Of a stretch of 64,000 nt of DNA, positions 10,552 through 22,701 are shown piece after piece. The stretch is from Ianthella basta. Lineage: Eukaryota; Porifera; Demospongiae; Verongiida; Ianthellidae. The DNA lies in the NCBI GenBank assembly GCA_964019415.1, contig OZ025868.1, positions 13,441,123 to 13,505,122 of the forward strand, read 5' to 3'. Each line of letters opens with the position of its first letter. Position 1 is the first letter of the stretch. The position numbers were made by a program, and so were the translations under genes. Under the pieces are notes generated by a model that saw only the letters and a list, made by a program, of their open reading frames with translations, was not told the DNA's origin and made no database searches.

Positions 10552-13500
10552 ATGGCTACTGTTTTGTCAGTTCTAAGCTTTTTGAGTGCCCTTCTCTGCA
10601 CATTGTTTGCTCAAGACCCTGGATTCTTGACTAAGTTTGCCAACTTCTCTCAGCTCAATCCTTCTCCATTATATGAGCTCTACTGGAATGTAACAGGCAA
10701 CAGAATCACTTTTGCAGTCCGTGTTCAGACAACTGGATGGGTAGGACTTGGGATCTCCCCCACTGGACTGATGTTGAACTCTGATGTGGTCATGGGATTT
10801 GTGGATGACACCACCAGCAAAGCAATTCTAAATGTGAGTTGTTACAGTATAATACTCATATGTAGGCCACCACTCTATGTGAAGTACATGATGTGTATAC
10901 ACACACAGCTGTTATTCTAGTTCAAACAAAGGGCTAATCACTGGAAGTTTACACCAGTCCTACAACCTTTCTACACCGTAATGTCTCAGGAAGCTGGAGA
11001 GCTGGAGCACTATTGATGGCAACCAGTGATTGCCTTCTGTTTCCCCCTGATCATTCACTCATTATTTTGACTTACTAATGGAAGGCAGGATGACTATACA
11101 GCTACTCTTGTATCCACCACCAGTGAAACACTTGCAAGAGCGAATACTAATAGGAAGTAGTAGTCTATAAGACATAAGCTTGACTTGGCTTGAGATTGTT
11201 GAAAGGATCTGATGCCCTATTGATAGCAATGGGTGATTGCCTATTGTTCGAGTTCCTTATACACTCCCCTACAGGACTGCAGGACAGACCCCAATGTAAG
11301 AAGTGTGCCTACAGTTGATGATTCACAAGACTGGCAACTGGTATCTGGAAGCCAAATTGGGGGACTGACCACACTGGAGTTCTCCAGATCTCTCAATACT
11401 GGGGATACAGTAGGGGACATAGCTATTAGAAAGGTATACTCATATTCTACCACTGTCATCATTGGAATGTGATTATATATGTTAACTTGATAAAGCATCA
11501 TCACACAGTTTATAATTGCAATCTCAAGCGAAAGCACAAATTGGATAAATTACAATTATATTTATGCCCAAGCATTGCTGAAAATAATTCATTTTCTGTG
11601 CCTACAAATATGAATGCCAGAAATATCTATTTAAGCAATAGTTTTATTTGTTACATTGTCCTCTATAACAAATACAGATGGTGAATTTGATATGGTCATT
11701 CAGAACAGATGATGACACCACTCTGACACACACAAGCAGGGGAGCCCGGGTTAACGTGAATCTTATTACTCCACAGGTATTGTGTAAATGATTTGTGTAC
11801 ATGGTAGTCCTGATTAGCAATACTCTGAATGTGCATGTTAAGTACGTTATGTGTGCTCACAGCGTTCATGTCGAGAGCAGCAAACACATGCATGCAATTG
11901 TCATTGCATGGCGCACATCAACAGAATTGCTAATGAATTACTGTAACTCAGCTGGACAGAATCTCAATACTACACAGCTTGCAAATGTACTATACTGTCA
12001 TGTGAATCAGTTTCTTCTTGCCCAGTTGGAAAGATATTCAGTAAATCAACTTGCAAGTGTGAACGTGAAGTGGAAAAGCAATTTTATTATGCTGTGATGG
12101 CCAGGACTATGATGCAGCTTCCTTCAGCTGTTGGTGTAAATTAAAGTCTAACTGGTTATATTGATTCTGCCAGTGCATTCAACTTTGAGAATGGAAAGAT
12201 AACAATAAGTGTTCAACATCTTCTCTTGTGGTTGCGAATGTCACAGCTACATTCACTGTCTGGCTGCAGCTGTCTAAGGTTTTCCATAATTGAATCATCC
12301 ACGCATCCAGACACAATATCATAGTAATATCATTAACTGAACGTTGTTCTGCAGTTGCTTCTTAAGATCAATAGCAAGAAATGGCTACTGTTTTGTTGGT
12401 CTTTAGCTTGTGTAAAAGGAAGGAGGTTGTTGAGCCAAGTACCTGCAAATGTGCATGCCCTCAACCTATTCTTAGCAGCACAATATATAGCGAGTACTTT
12501 ATGCACTGACACATCATGATCATCAGTGCATCTTTGTTTCAACACAAGCTGTTATTATATAACTGTAAATGTGGTTCTTTTCTAGAGAAGCTATAGAAAA
12601 AACTTGTCCATCCCATCCTCAAATGTATGTAGCAATATGTGTTATTGTGCAAGAGTAATGAATGTGAAAGTAAAATAATCAATGTGCTTACACTACACAG
12701 TTCATGCATTGTCCTATTAAAATTTGTAAGTAACGTGATCTCCAACACGTTTAAATCTTAAGCAACAGCTGTCCATATTTTGAGTCTTTTGCAGCTGCTG
12801 CTTCTTGCACAAAAGTACACAGTGTAACAGCAAACAAGTGCAAATTTGTACAAGTTGTACAATTTTGCACTAGTTGTGGCAGAAACAGCTGCAAAAGAGC
12901 CCAATGTTTGCGCAGCTGCTATATAAGATTTTATCTGCTTATAGAAGATCATGTTAAGTCTTGTTCTACTACTATACTCCTAGTCTCGTACCCAGACCCC
13001 ATTCGTCTGCCGGTCATTTAATCGTGAGGTCATGTGCAGCTTTGTCGCCTCCCAATGACGTCATATTATAGAAATAGAGGTGAGAAAGCAGTCTAGTTAT
13101 GAGACTACAACACTCAGGGTTATGTCGCAAATTTAGTGTGAAACTTGGGATGGCATTTGTCAATCAATGAAATTAATTATTTCATGCATTTTAATGACTA
13201 GCAGGAAAGCCCGCCAAAGGCGGGCTTCCCTGCTCCAGCGCGTCGACAACAGCACACCGGTGCCTGTCTGCTGACGCCAGCATGTTATGTGACAGTGGGT
13301 TGATGTCAGCTGGGCAGTACACTGGTACCTGCAATGCCATGTGTACATGGCATGCGAGTATGCATGGGGCAACATTAATCAGATTGTACCATAGCATAGA
13401 GTGCCGCCAGCAAGCGGAGCACATGCCAATGCACATTGTAAGGGACACTGCTAGGCCTGCATGTTAGTGTATGGAATGAATGGTAACAAAATTAATGGTA

Positions 13501-16500
13501 ACACAGTGTAATTCCTAAAATATTATTAGTCACATTGGCATGCACCGACGCCAACAGGAAATGACATTCTTTTGGCGGAATAAAATACTATACGTTGTTA
13601 AGGGCTGCAAGAGTGGTCACAAATGGCATCTTGGCCTGCCAAAACAAAAAGAAAGTGCGCTATTCGGCTGCAGGGCAACTAGGTGACCGGCACCCCTCTA
13701 AGCTTGTGTCCCCCTCCCCCCATTTCCTTAACTGACATGGCGCGCATCAAGTCCGCCAATGACCGGTAGTGGAAGGGCCAGTCGATAATTGTAAAAATGG
13801 CGTGTCGGCCCGCAGAGTACGGATGAAGGACATCTCGCTTTTCGGCCGCAAGGCTGCTAGGCGAATGGCACTCCTCTAAGAGCCTGGCCCCCGAGTCCTT
13901 CAATTAGCATGGAGCGTCTCGAGCCGATTCCCTGCAAGGCATCGATTTTATGAGGTAACAAACAAACATAAAATCCGAGATTTGGTGCATTATAGTAAGA
14001 TTAAAGGTAATATCATGTGTATGCTTCCCAATGCTGTGTGTGGAGGATAACCATGCATTTTGTATAGGTACTATGCACAGAGTGGTGCACTACCTATAGT
14101 AATGTATACGTCTGTAAACAGAACCAACATGTTGTACCTAGAGAATGTAACTATATTGCATTAATGTACCAATACTCTTTGTAAATACAGTTGTTTATAG
14201 TTGTTCTGTATTCTAATGATGAAATTCTACATTATTAAGTTAATAATGTATACCATTTTTGCTCGCTAAATGTTTTCACTTCATGAACATCATTCGAACT
14301 TGCTTGAGCTAGTGACTTTTACTCTCATCTGTGCACAGGCTACACCTCTTCTGTTACCACACCCATTACCCTCCTTCCTGTTACGACCTCCACGCTTGGT
14401 ATAATGTCAACACTCACGTCTAAGTCACCCACACCTGTTACAACATCATCCACATCCACACCTGCTGCAATAATGTCACTATAAGCTTGAAATTGAAGTG
14501 TTCAGTAATCTCTTTCTATATAATTATGATAAATACTATATAGGCTTGTGGAACCTAAAATTTGACCTTGGTCGCACGGTCACACATTGGTACACCGGTT
14601 GTGTCTTGTTAACGCGTTGCCAAGAGGTCTTCAGACTTAGCTTTTTTCAATCATGGCTGTCTTCGGACGTGGCCCACTTCCAACGGCCTAGCTGTGTTTA
14701 CGCTTAAGAATTTCTTCCTGCAACCACATATGAAGCTCTTTTCATTGTTCATCTGTGAACCCTGTCCTGTCTCTACTCACATTTCTCTTTGAATTGTATT
14801 AATGTAGGCTACATCTGCAACTTCTGCTACAACAACCACACCTGGCACAACCACAGGCCCAACATCAGGCCATCGAACAACAGATCCCACAACAAAAACA
14901 CCGACATCCCCACCTGGTGCAACTAGCGCAACTAATCCAACACTCACACCCACTGCAACAGATCCCCCAACCACAGCCACACTAACTGAATGTACACTTA
15001 CTTGTGATCTTCCAAGGATGCTGAACACGGAAACCTGCACATGTGAATGCCCCATACCAATTCAGCCATGTCCATTTGAATTAGATGAATCCTGCCTTTG
15101 CACCTGTCCAATGGGATTACGAGAAGAATGTGCTAATAGGACAATTATTGTTAATCCAAGGCTTTTCAATCCATTCAAATGCGAATGCACTTGCATTCCC
15201 CACATTTGTGCAGAGGACGAAAAATTCAACACTGAACCAGACATTTGCAGGTGTGAGCAACTACCTCCTTGCTCTGAAGTCACCAATACCACTTGTCCTC
15301 CTGGCCTGGAGTTCAGCCTTAGGACTTGCAACTGCACAGTGCCCTGTGATATCACTTGTGATCTGCCACAGGTGGTTGATTTTAATGCTTGCACGTGTCA
15401 GTGCCAGCCCAGCACAATTTTACAAGCTAACTGTTCAGCTCCACAGACGTTTAACAGTGACATTTGCGCTTGTGACTGCCCGCCCGATCTTGTGGTGGAT
15501 TGCCCACCAAACCAGGTACTGTACTGTGTGCATGTGAGGATGGTCCCATGTGTGTGAGTGTACATATCCATTACTAAATAGCTAGCATTGAGTATTACTG
15601 TTTTAATATGTAATTAAATACCACAAAATGTATGCATCGGTGTTATGTTATTCTTTTTGTCAAAACATAGAATATAGTTTTCACATAGCTACTCTTTCTC
15701 TATTTGTAGGAATACGACAGCGCTTCATGTAGCTGTCGGTGTAATGGCAAACTCATCTGCTCATTCATGTACACATATGATGATGGAACATGCAGCTGTG
15801 TGTGTGACAGCTCATTCAGCTGTCCAACTGGACAGCGGCTAGACACGGCATCATGTGAGTGCGTATGTGGTAATACTTGCCAACCTCCGCAAGTCTTAAA
15901 CAATGCTACCTGCTCGTGTGGATGCCCACCAGATCTTGTTAGAAAATGTTCCGCAAACCAGGTTTGTTTGAATGCGCGTGTGTGAACGTGTGTGTGAGTA
16001 TGTATACAAGTGTGTGCGAGTGTGTGTGAGTGTGTGTGTGTGTTTGTATGTGTGCGTGTGGGTGTGCGTGTGGGTGTGTGTTTATGGTATGGGTGTGTAC
16101 ATAATTGTGTTGCGGATGTGTTTGAATTTGTGTGTGTGTGTGCCTGTGTCTATATGCATGACAGTGTGTTATAATTGCTTAATATTTTTTCTGCCATTGC
16201 ATTATTATAGAACTCCACCCTGATAATTACCACAGGAGGTAACTGTTTTGTATTTCACAATCTCCTTCTTGCTTTAGGTTTACAATGACCTCACATGCAG
16301 TTGTGAATGTGACAGGACCATCACATGCCCACCCATGTACACATATGATGAGGGCACATGCAGCTGTGTGTGTGACAGCACATTCAGCTGCCCTGAACGT
16401 CAATGGCTTGACACAACATCATGTCAATGTGTCTATGATGCTACCCGCCCCGCTGGACAGACATACAATAGTTCCACGTACCGAAGTGCATGCAATACAG

Positions 16501-18423
16501 AGCAACAATGCTGTGAGGGTCAAGTCTTCAGTGAGGTTTCATGTAGCTGTCGGTGTGAGAGTACACTGAACTGCTCTTCTGGTTACGTATTTGACTCCAC
16601 TTCCTGTCAGTGTGTATGTGAAGGCCGCATCTCCGAGGACGTTTGGCATGATCGATTTGATAAATGCAAGCGTGATCACCACAAGATATTTAGCATCTTC
16701 TCATGCGGCTGTGAGTGCCCGAAGTACTTGAAGTGCCCAGGAAAGAAGATTATCGACCCAGATACCTGCAGATGTGTTTGCCCCACAACTTCCTGTACCA
16801 GCCCAAAGTACTTGGACCCATACACCTGTGATTGTCAGTGCAGTAGATATCAACAGTGTGACTATGGCCACCAGTGGGATTCAAATGAGTGTAGGTGCAA
16901 GTGCCAGGAGAATCTCCTGCATTGTTGGGGGAATAAAGTTGCAGACCCCACATCATGTCAGTGTGTCTGTGATGCAAACATTACTTGCCCACCTGGGCAG
17001 ACATTGAATGAATCTTCTTGCCAGTGTGAATGCAATACAATACAGCAATGCTGTGAGGGTCAAGTCTTTGCTCCAAATTCCTGCAAGTGTGTTTGTGAGA
17101 CTGTACAAAATTGCTCGGCAGGTTTCATTTTCGATGCAAATTTATGTGAGTGTGTATGTGAAGGTAGCATATCTGAGGAGATCTGGTACAATCGATTTCG
17201 TGAATGTCAGAGAGATAACAATAAGATTTTTAGCATCTTCTCATGTGGCTGTGAATGCCCAAGGTACTTAAAGTGTCCTGGGAAGAAGGTTGTTGACCCA
17301 GATACTTGCAGATGTGTGTGCCCGTCATCTTCCTGTGCCAGTTCAAAGGTCATGAACAGACACACTTGTGATTGTCAGTGCAGTAACTACCAATGGTGCA
17401 GGCATGGATACCAGTGGGACAGGGATGAGTGTAAATGCAAGTGCCAGGAGAGGACATGCTGGGGAAAGAAGATTTTCGACCGAAACACATGTAGTTGTGT
17501 GTGCCCAGTATCTTCCTGCGCCAGTCCAAAGGTCATGGACAAATACTCTTGTGACTGTCGTTGTAGCAGCTACCAATGGTGCAGGCATGGGTACCAGTGG
17601 GACAGGGATGAGTGTAAATGCAAGTGCCAGGAGAAGTCCTGCCACCAAGGATACAAGTTCAACAATGCTTCCTGTACCTGTGAGAAAATGTGTCCAAGTT
17701 TCAGGACGAGACCTCAATGCCATGGAAACTCCACCTTTGACTATTACACCTGCCAGTGTGAATGCAGGCAGACCTGCAAGGCCAACGAGGTTCTAGATTC
17801 ACAGTACTGTCAGTGCAAGAGGAAGCCAGTTGCTCCATCACCAACTACACCTAACACTACCTCGCCAACATCACCTTCTTCACGCAACAGCTATGTTTGT
17901 CCCCGACTGCCTAGTGTGCATTGGTGCAGATTATCTCAAAGCTTCTACAGAGCATCATGTCGGTGAGTTCCAGTCCATAAACTCCAGTACATATATGTAG
18001 TTATAATGTTAATATTATATTGCAATGATATTAGATACAGCCTTCTTCTTATATAAGCAAAGTACGTGAAGTTTTGCATCATAGACATTTCCAATGTATT
18101 CTTATGGTAACTTCACCTTTCAGTTTTTACGTGTACTACATATCTGCAATGTCTTTTTTCAGATCTTTGCCTTTCGAATGATCATACGTATAGACATTCA
18201 AAGTGTTTAGCTTGTGCTGACAATGATACAGATCCTCACTGCACTTGCATGTAGGTGGGAAGGAGGAAGATGCCTTCCAGCAGGAACAGCAGGAACAGTA
18301 GGAACAGATGTTGTGTGCTGCAAGTCAAAATGGACTCGACAGTGGAGTGCCACTTCTTCCTACTGTTCAAGGCTCTCTGAAAGCTTCTGTAATAACAGTT
18401 ACTATTGTAGCTGGCAGTGCTGA
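10552..18423 (+). CDS. Gene 3: complete DOMON + Thr-rich + CXCXC secreted protein (1117 aa)
   Basis: Exons 10552-10833, 11275-11433, 11678-11776, 14808-15515, 15710-15961, 16278-17962 and 18255-18423 join into one open frame of 1117 residues. All introns are phase 0 except the last (phase 2). Order: signal peptide (to about residue 21, ending LFAQ); DOMON over exons 1-3 (GWVGLGIS, QDWQLVSGSQ, WSFRTDDDTT, SRGAR); Thr-rich linker with GPTS/DPTT; a first CXCXC set with TCPPGLEFSLRTCNC; then the long 561-codon exon with two W...Cx[14 protein letters not shown] modules and two 61-aa cassettes; a Pro/Thr hinge; and the C-terminal cysteine domain (YVCPRLP...CRW...CC...YCSWQC). The long exon is a mosaic: like gene 1 up to about 17310, like gene 7 after. 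Several CXC cysteines near 16430-16500 are lost. Predicted secreted; function unknown. Confidence 0.85.
11940..12509 (+). pseudogene. Vestigial CXCXC exon interrupted by a promoter fragment
   Basis: This is the gene 3 counterpart of the dead exon at 5500-5950. Bases 12256-12412 (about 157 bp) are foreign to it. They match the sequence just upstream of pseudogene 4 and its start (24255-24415), including the ATGGCTACTGTTTTG start. The inserted ATG at 12381 runs in frame into the remaining exon and stops at 12509, giving a 42-residue frame that joins half a signal peptide to one CXCXC remnant (STCKCACP). Confidence 0.7.
12980..13105. mobile_element. MITE-like element, copy 2
   Basis: Paralogue of 6231-6354, with TAGTCTCGTACCCAGACC at one end and GTCTAGTTATGAGAC at the other. 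It contains a full TGACGTCA palindrome where copy 1 has TGACGTGA. The flanking direct repeat has diverged (TACTATACTC against TACAACACTC). Confidence 0.55.
13199..13997. mobile_element. About 800-bp GC-rich insertion in a gene 3 intron
   Basis: The equivalent gene 2 intron (near 6450) lacks this segment; flanking sequence is continuous on both sides. It opens with a hairpin (AAGCCCGCC AAA GGCGGGCTT core, 13201-13231). It contains two diverged tandem repeats of about 150 bp (about 13618-13770 and 13794-13930, each with a CGGC-GCA core and a CACTCCTCTAAG / CACCCCTCTAAG block). No coding capacity is seen. It looks like a non-autonomous element of unknown class. Confidence 0.5.
14339..14485 (+). 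pseudogene. Vestigial Thr/Pro-rich exon (unit 2)
   Basis: Copy of 6788-6927 after the acceptor-like GTGCACAG. A 1-nt loss near its start shifts the frame and there is no donor, so gene 3 should skip it. Confidence 0.5.
17332..17697 (+). repeat. 183-bp CXCXC cassettes, two copies
   Basis: Units start at 17332 and 17515 (CCTGTGCCAG / CCTGCGCCAG). Each encodes 61 residues with the [30 protein letters not shown] and CWGKKIFDRNTCSCVC pattern. The same unit is repeated four times in gene 7. Confidence 0.85.
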
Positions 18424-18734
18424 AACTAATCGTGTGCTCAGAATTACAGAATATATAGTTGAATAACTAATAGACTTGCTTCATAAATATTCATATTCAT
18501 ATTCATACAATTTCACTCAAAGTAAAAATATACTTGAGTTGGGTACACAGGAGGCATTGCCTATATATGTGCTCCCCAGTTCTAAAGATGATGTGATACA
18601 GTAACATGTTACATGTGATATAAATAGGTCTAATAATAAATAAGAAGGGAAATCAATAAAGTTATCAGTATGACATAACTTTAAGAGTGACATGTAATTA
18701 TATATTTATATACAGAGATGGTTGGAAAATTTAT

Positions 18735-21700
18735 TTAGCTGGAATGATTTGTGGATAGGTGAGCGTATAAGGCATGCTTAAATGTTGTAAAGGAGACAGT
18801 ACTTGTGATATCAGTTGGTAAATCATTCCACAAAAAAGGTGCATTTACAAAATAGGAGTATCTAAAGGAATTAATTCCTGAAGGGTGACACAGAAGTCGG
18901 TGGTTGCGGCGGGTACTTGGTTGGATATGGGGTGATAGTACTGGGTACAGATTGTGTAAGAGTCTGAAGGTCAGGCAATTGGTGTTAAATAATCTGTAGT
19001 TGGCTAGAGAAAGCCACTTTAGGGAGGATAGGGAGTCAGTGTATGTGAAATTCCATTTCCTTTCATGTACTAGCCATTTTGCATCAATCCATCGGGCTGC
19101 ACGTTTCTGTACCCTTTCAACTAGCTCATCTGCCCTGCGGGTTGATGGTCTCCATGCTGGCTCCCCATATGTCAGTGCAGGTTTAACTATGGCCTCATAT
19201 GACCTTATCTTACTATCTCTGGTGCAGCCAAGCATGATTCTTCGTAATTGGGATAGGGTTCCATTTGCCCGTGCTACAGTGGCTTTAACATGATGGTTCC
19301 ATTTCAGTTTGTTATCCACAATTATGCTAAGGTATCTGTAGGTTTCCACTTCATCTATGGCAGCAGCATCTATATAGTAATGACAAGGGATGGTATTTCT
19401 TTTGTTTGTCACATTCATAGCTTTGCATTTGGATGGATTCAGTCTAAGTTGCCATTTTGCGCACCAGCTTTGGACATTATTTAGGTCTTCTTGCAGCCCT
19501 TGACAATCGCTTGCACTCCTGATAGCTTTGAATAGGACACAGTCATCTGCAAATAATCTAATGGATGAATGTTGGATAGCACTAGCCAAATCATTAATAT
19601 ATATCAAAAATAGTAGCGGTCCAAGAGCAGTACCCTGAGGCACTCCGGAAGTGACCTTGGCCTAAGAAGATGACTGTCCTTGGATGATCACTCTCTGCTC
19701 CCTACCTGTAAGGAAGGCTGTGACCCACTTCAGGTATCTGCCCCTGATTCCAGCATGATTTATCTTTAGGAGCAATCGTTGATGAGGAACCGAATCAAAT
19801 GCCTTACTAAAATCCAAAAATGTAACGTGACTGGATAAACCTTTATCTAAGGATTCCGTGAGATAGTGAATGGTCTGTAGTAACTGAGTTAAACACGAAT
19901 GATTAGGACGGAAACCATGCTGTACAGGTGTAATCATTGGGGATACGAATTGTCTTATCTTTGAGGCAATGATACGTTCAGCCATCTTGACAACATGTCC
20001 TGTAAGACTAATTGGTCTATAATTGTTTGGATTATGTCTATCACCTTTCTTATGAATTGGAGTGACATTGGCTCTAGTCCAGTCTCTAGGCAGGGACCCT
20101 ACTTCTAGGGAAAAGTTGAGCACTCTAGTTAGGATAGGGGCTATAGGCTGAGCACCCTCTTTCAGTAATATGGCTGGTATTCCATCTGGCCCTCCACATT
20201 TGTTAACATTGATGTTGGATAGCTCTTCTAAAACATCTGCACTATTAAAATCAAGGTCTTCGATGGTCGTGGGGTTGGAGTTCGATTTTAATTCTTCCTC
20301 AAGGACAGGAATGTTAGAGCTGTCCTCTTGGGTGAACAATGTGGAGAAATAATTGTTGAAAATGGTGGCTTTCTGCAGTACACTGGTAGCAGCATTAGTG
20401 CCATCAGGATTGGAGATATCAGGGATGGTGGTTTTCCCATTGCGGGTGGACTTTAGACATCGCCAGAAGGGCCTTGGGTTTGACCTAAGATTGAGGGTAA
20501 TCCTCTGCAGATGTTGTGTGTGGTCTCTTCTTGTCAGATATCGTACTTTATTTGATTGGCGTTTATATGTCTCAACATCTCTCTCCTTTTTACTTCTCTT
20601 CATCATTCTGTACAATCTCCTTTTCTTCTTGATTTCACTTCTAGTTTCCTTGGTTAGCCAATCGGTCCTTTTCTTGCTTTTAACAAATACTTTGGGGATT
20701 GAAGCATCAGCAGCTGCGAAGAAGAGTTCTTTCCACTTATCCCATATGCTATTTATGTCCTTCGTTATGAATATAGAGTCCCAATGGGTATTGTTTAATA
20801 TGGATCTGAATTTAAGAAAATCTGCCTTTTTAAAGTTATACACAGTTCTTCTACAAGTAGGGGATACTGGAGGGGTTTTCCCAGCTAGTGAGAAGTGGAC
20901 TGCATCGTGATCGGCTCCAGAGACACTGTCCACCACCTCTACATCATCAACTGACACATTACTATTAGAAAATACAAGATCAAGGATGTTACCACCTCTA
21001 GTAGGATGCTTCACCAGTTGATCAAGACCACTGTCTAACGAGACCTCACAGAGCAGATCCTCCAGGGGCGCTGATGCTTCAACCGTCCTGGATGTCCAAT
21101 CAACATGGGGTGCATTAAAATCACCACAAGCACAGGGGGGTATTGCGAGGGATAGACATTAATGTAGCCTGTAGCTCTAGCAGGTCTTTCTCACCACTTG
21201 ATGGGGGTCTATACATTACTCCTAGAATGACTTTTGGCGAGTTCAGTTCAAGCCAGATCATTTCACAATCGGGATTTAAATCATATCTTCTCTTGGCTTG
21301 AACGGCGTCTTTTACTATGAACATGACACCTCCACCAGCTCTGTTTCTATCTTTCCGAAATACAGTGTACCCCTGTGGACATACTTCTGAGTCTAAAATA
21401 TCCTGAGACAGATGAGTTTCTGTTATTGCGATGATATCAATGTTAAAAGTACTGAGTAGGGCTTGTAAATTAGATAGCTTGTTTACGATACTCCTGGCAT
21501 TTAATAGGTAACAGTGGAGACCGGGGCTCTTTGGTTGCTGAGGCAGATCAGGTGATGATGGTGGGTCAGTGGATGGTGGACACTTAGGGGATCCAGGATT
21601 AGTAGGTGGAGAGAAGTCAGCCATCACTGGGGTCCCACATGCCTGGCACAGCCATTGCTTGTCACTGGAGCCTAGCTCATTATAATCGGTGGTGCTCATA

Positions 21701-22182
21701 CATATGCATCGGCAGTGAAACCAAATGTTGTAATTATCGCATTGGATTCCTTTCTGGTTACTTCTAACTGACTTGTCACATACACCACAAGGAAATTTAC
21801 GGGGACCTGGATTCAATTCTACATCGCCGGCACAGATAATCAATAGTAAGTAGATATGGTCCTTCCTACGCGAACATGGGCTAACTGTCGTTAAAATAGT
21901 TCTTCTTCTATGCTGTAGGTGTAGTCTAAACTCTTTCCTTAAGGGAACTGATAAGTAATTTGACCGAAAGGATGAGTAAAACATACCGCTGGTGTTGAAC
22001 TTTTGGCGCGAAGACCAGGAGCCTTCTTCAGAATGGGAATCGCGATCCGAAGTCCAATCTTTATCCGAATGATGGAATCTGGTGGTGTGTGTCACGATTC
22101 TAGCTGAAAATACCAGAATCAACCCCGTTACAAGTAACAAATCACCAAGGAGCCGATCGCTGCTCCGCGCCAAGGCCGCCAT
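18735..22182 (-). pseudogene. LINE polyprotein: 2A, PHD finger, endonuclease, reverse transcriptase
   Basis: The first open stretch (22182-21121, 353 codons) has a basic N-terminal region, GDVELNPGP (residues 119-127), a Cys/His zinc finger (about residues 132-182, C..C...C..C...H..C...C..C) and the start of an exonuclease-endonuclease-phosphatase domain (LNARSIVNK, ITETHL). A 1-nt frameshift near 21120 breaks it just before the GDFNAPH motif. The next stretch (21014-19662) carries the rest of the endonuclease and the N-terminal RT (NYRPISL, LDFSKAFDSV). One in-frame TAG near 19650 separates it from the last part (19643-18735), with PQGTALGPLLF and the FADD catalytic motif. With two breaks, this copy should be inactive. 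Confidence 0.85.
21802..21828 (-). other. 2A-like ribosome-skipping motif
   Basis: GDVELNPGP fits the D-V/I-E-x-N-P-G-P consensus. It sits between the hydrophobic/basic leader of the LINE frame and its zinc finger, preceded by a leucine-rich LLLIICA stretch as in known 2A peptides. Similar motifs at the N-terminus of APE-type non-LTR elements are established. Skipping here would release a leader of about 126 residues from the downstream polyprotein. Confidence 0.75.
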
Positions 22183-22220
22183 TTTTTTGTTTTTGACCAG
22201 TTGTCTATAAAGAAAGATGA

Positions 22221-22512
<292 letters not shown>

Positions 22513-22582
22513 AGGTCACTGAGGTGTATGACACAATGTCATGTTTACCTATTGTGAGTGACAGAGCAGCGATCGAAGAGGG

Positions 22583-22640
22583 CAAGTATTTCGAGTTAGG
22601 GCGGCAGCCCCACAAGTTTTCCCACAACTCGAAATACTTG
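22583..22640. mobile_element. 58-bp foldback element
   Basis: The arms CAAGTATTTCGAGTT and AACTCGAAATACTTG form a hairpin around about 28 bases. The same terminal sequence begins the insertion in pseudogene 4 at 25832. The homologous intron region of genes 3 and 7 lacks it. Confidence 0.65.
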
Positions 22641-22701
22641 TTTTTTCAGATCTTGACTAGCAAAATGATCATCCGTGTAGACAAAGTGTTTAATGTTACT
22701 G

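Larger units (their letters stand above)
9200..15790 (+). repeat. Tandem segmental duplication, unit 2
   Basis: Second copy of the block at 2690-8330. It retains the 8 nt deleted from DOMON exon 2 in unit 1. It lacks part of the Thr-rich linker and carries two extra insertions: a promoter fragment (12256-12412) and an 800-bp element (13199-13997). Confidence 0.8.
18489..22200 (-). mobile_element. LINE (APE-type non-LTR retrotransposon), near full length
   Basis: The element inserted into the 3' flank of gene 3. The flank is continuous with the gene 7 flank up to about 18488 (CTTCATAAA), where the element's 3' end begins as a short ATTCAT-type repeat. Its 5' end lies near 22183-22200, just before a long GT repeat. 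Reading the minus strand, it encodes a 2A-like peptide, a PHD-like zinc finger, an endonuclease and a reverse transcriptase, followed by about 245 bp of 3' sequence. The domain order suits the CR1/L2-like group; the clade is not certain. Confidence 0.85.
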
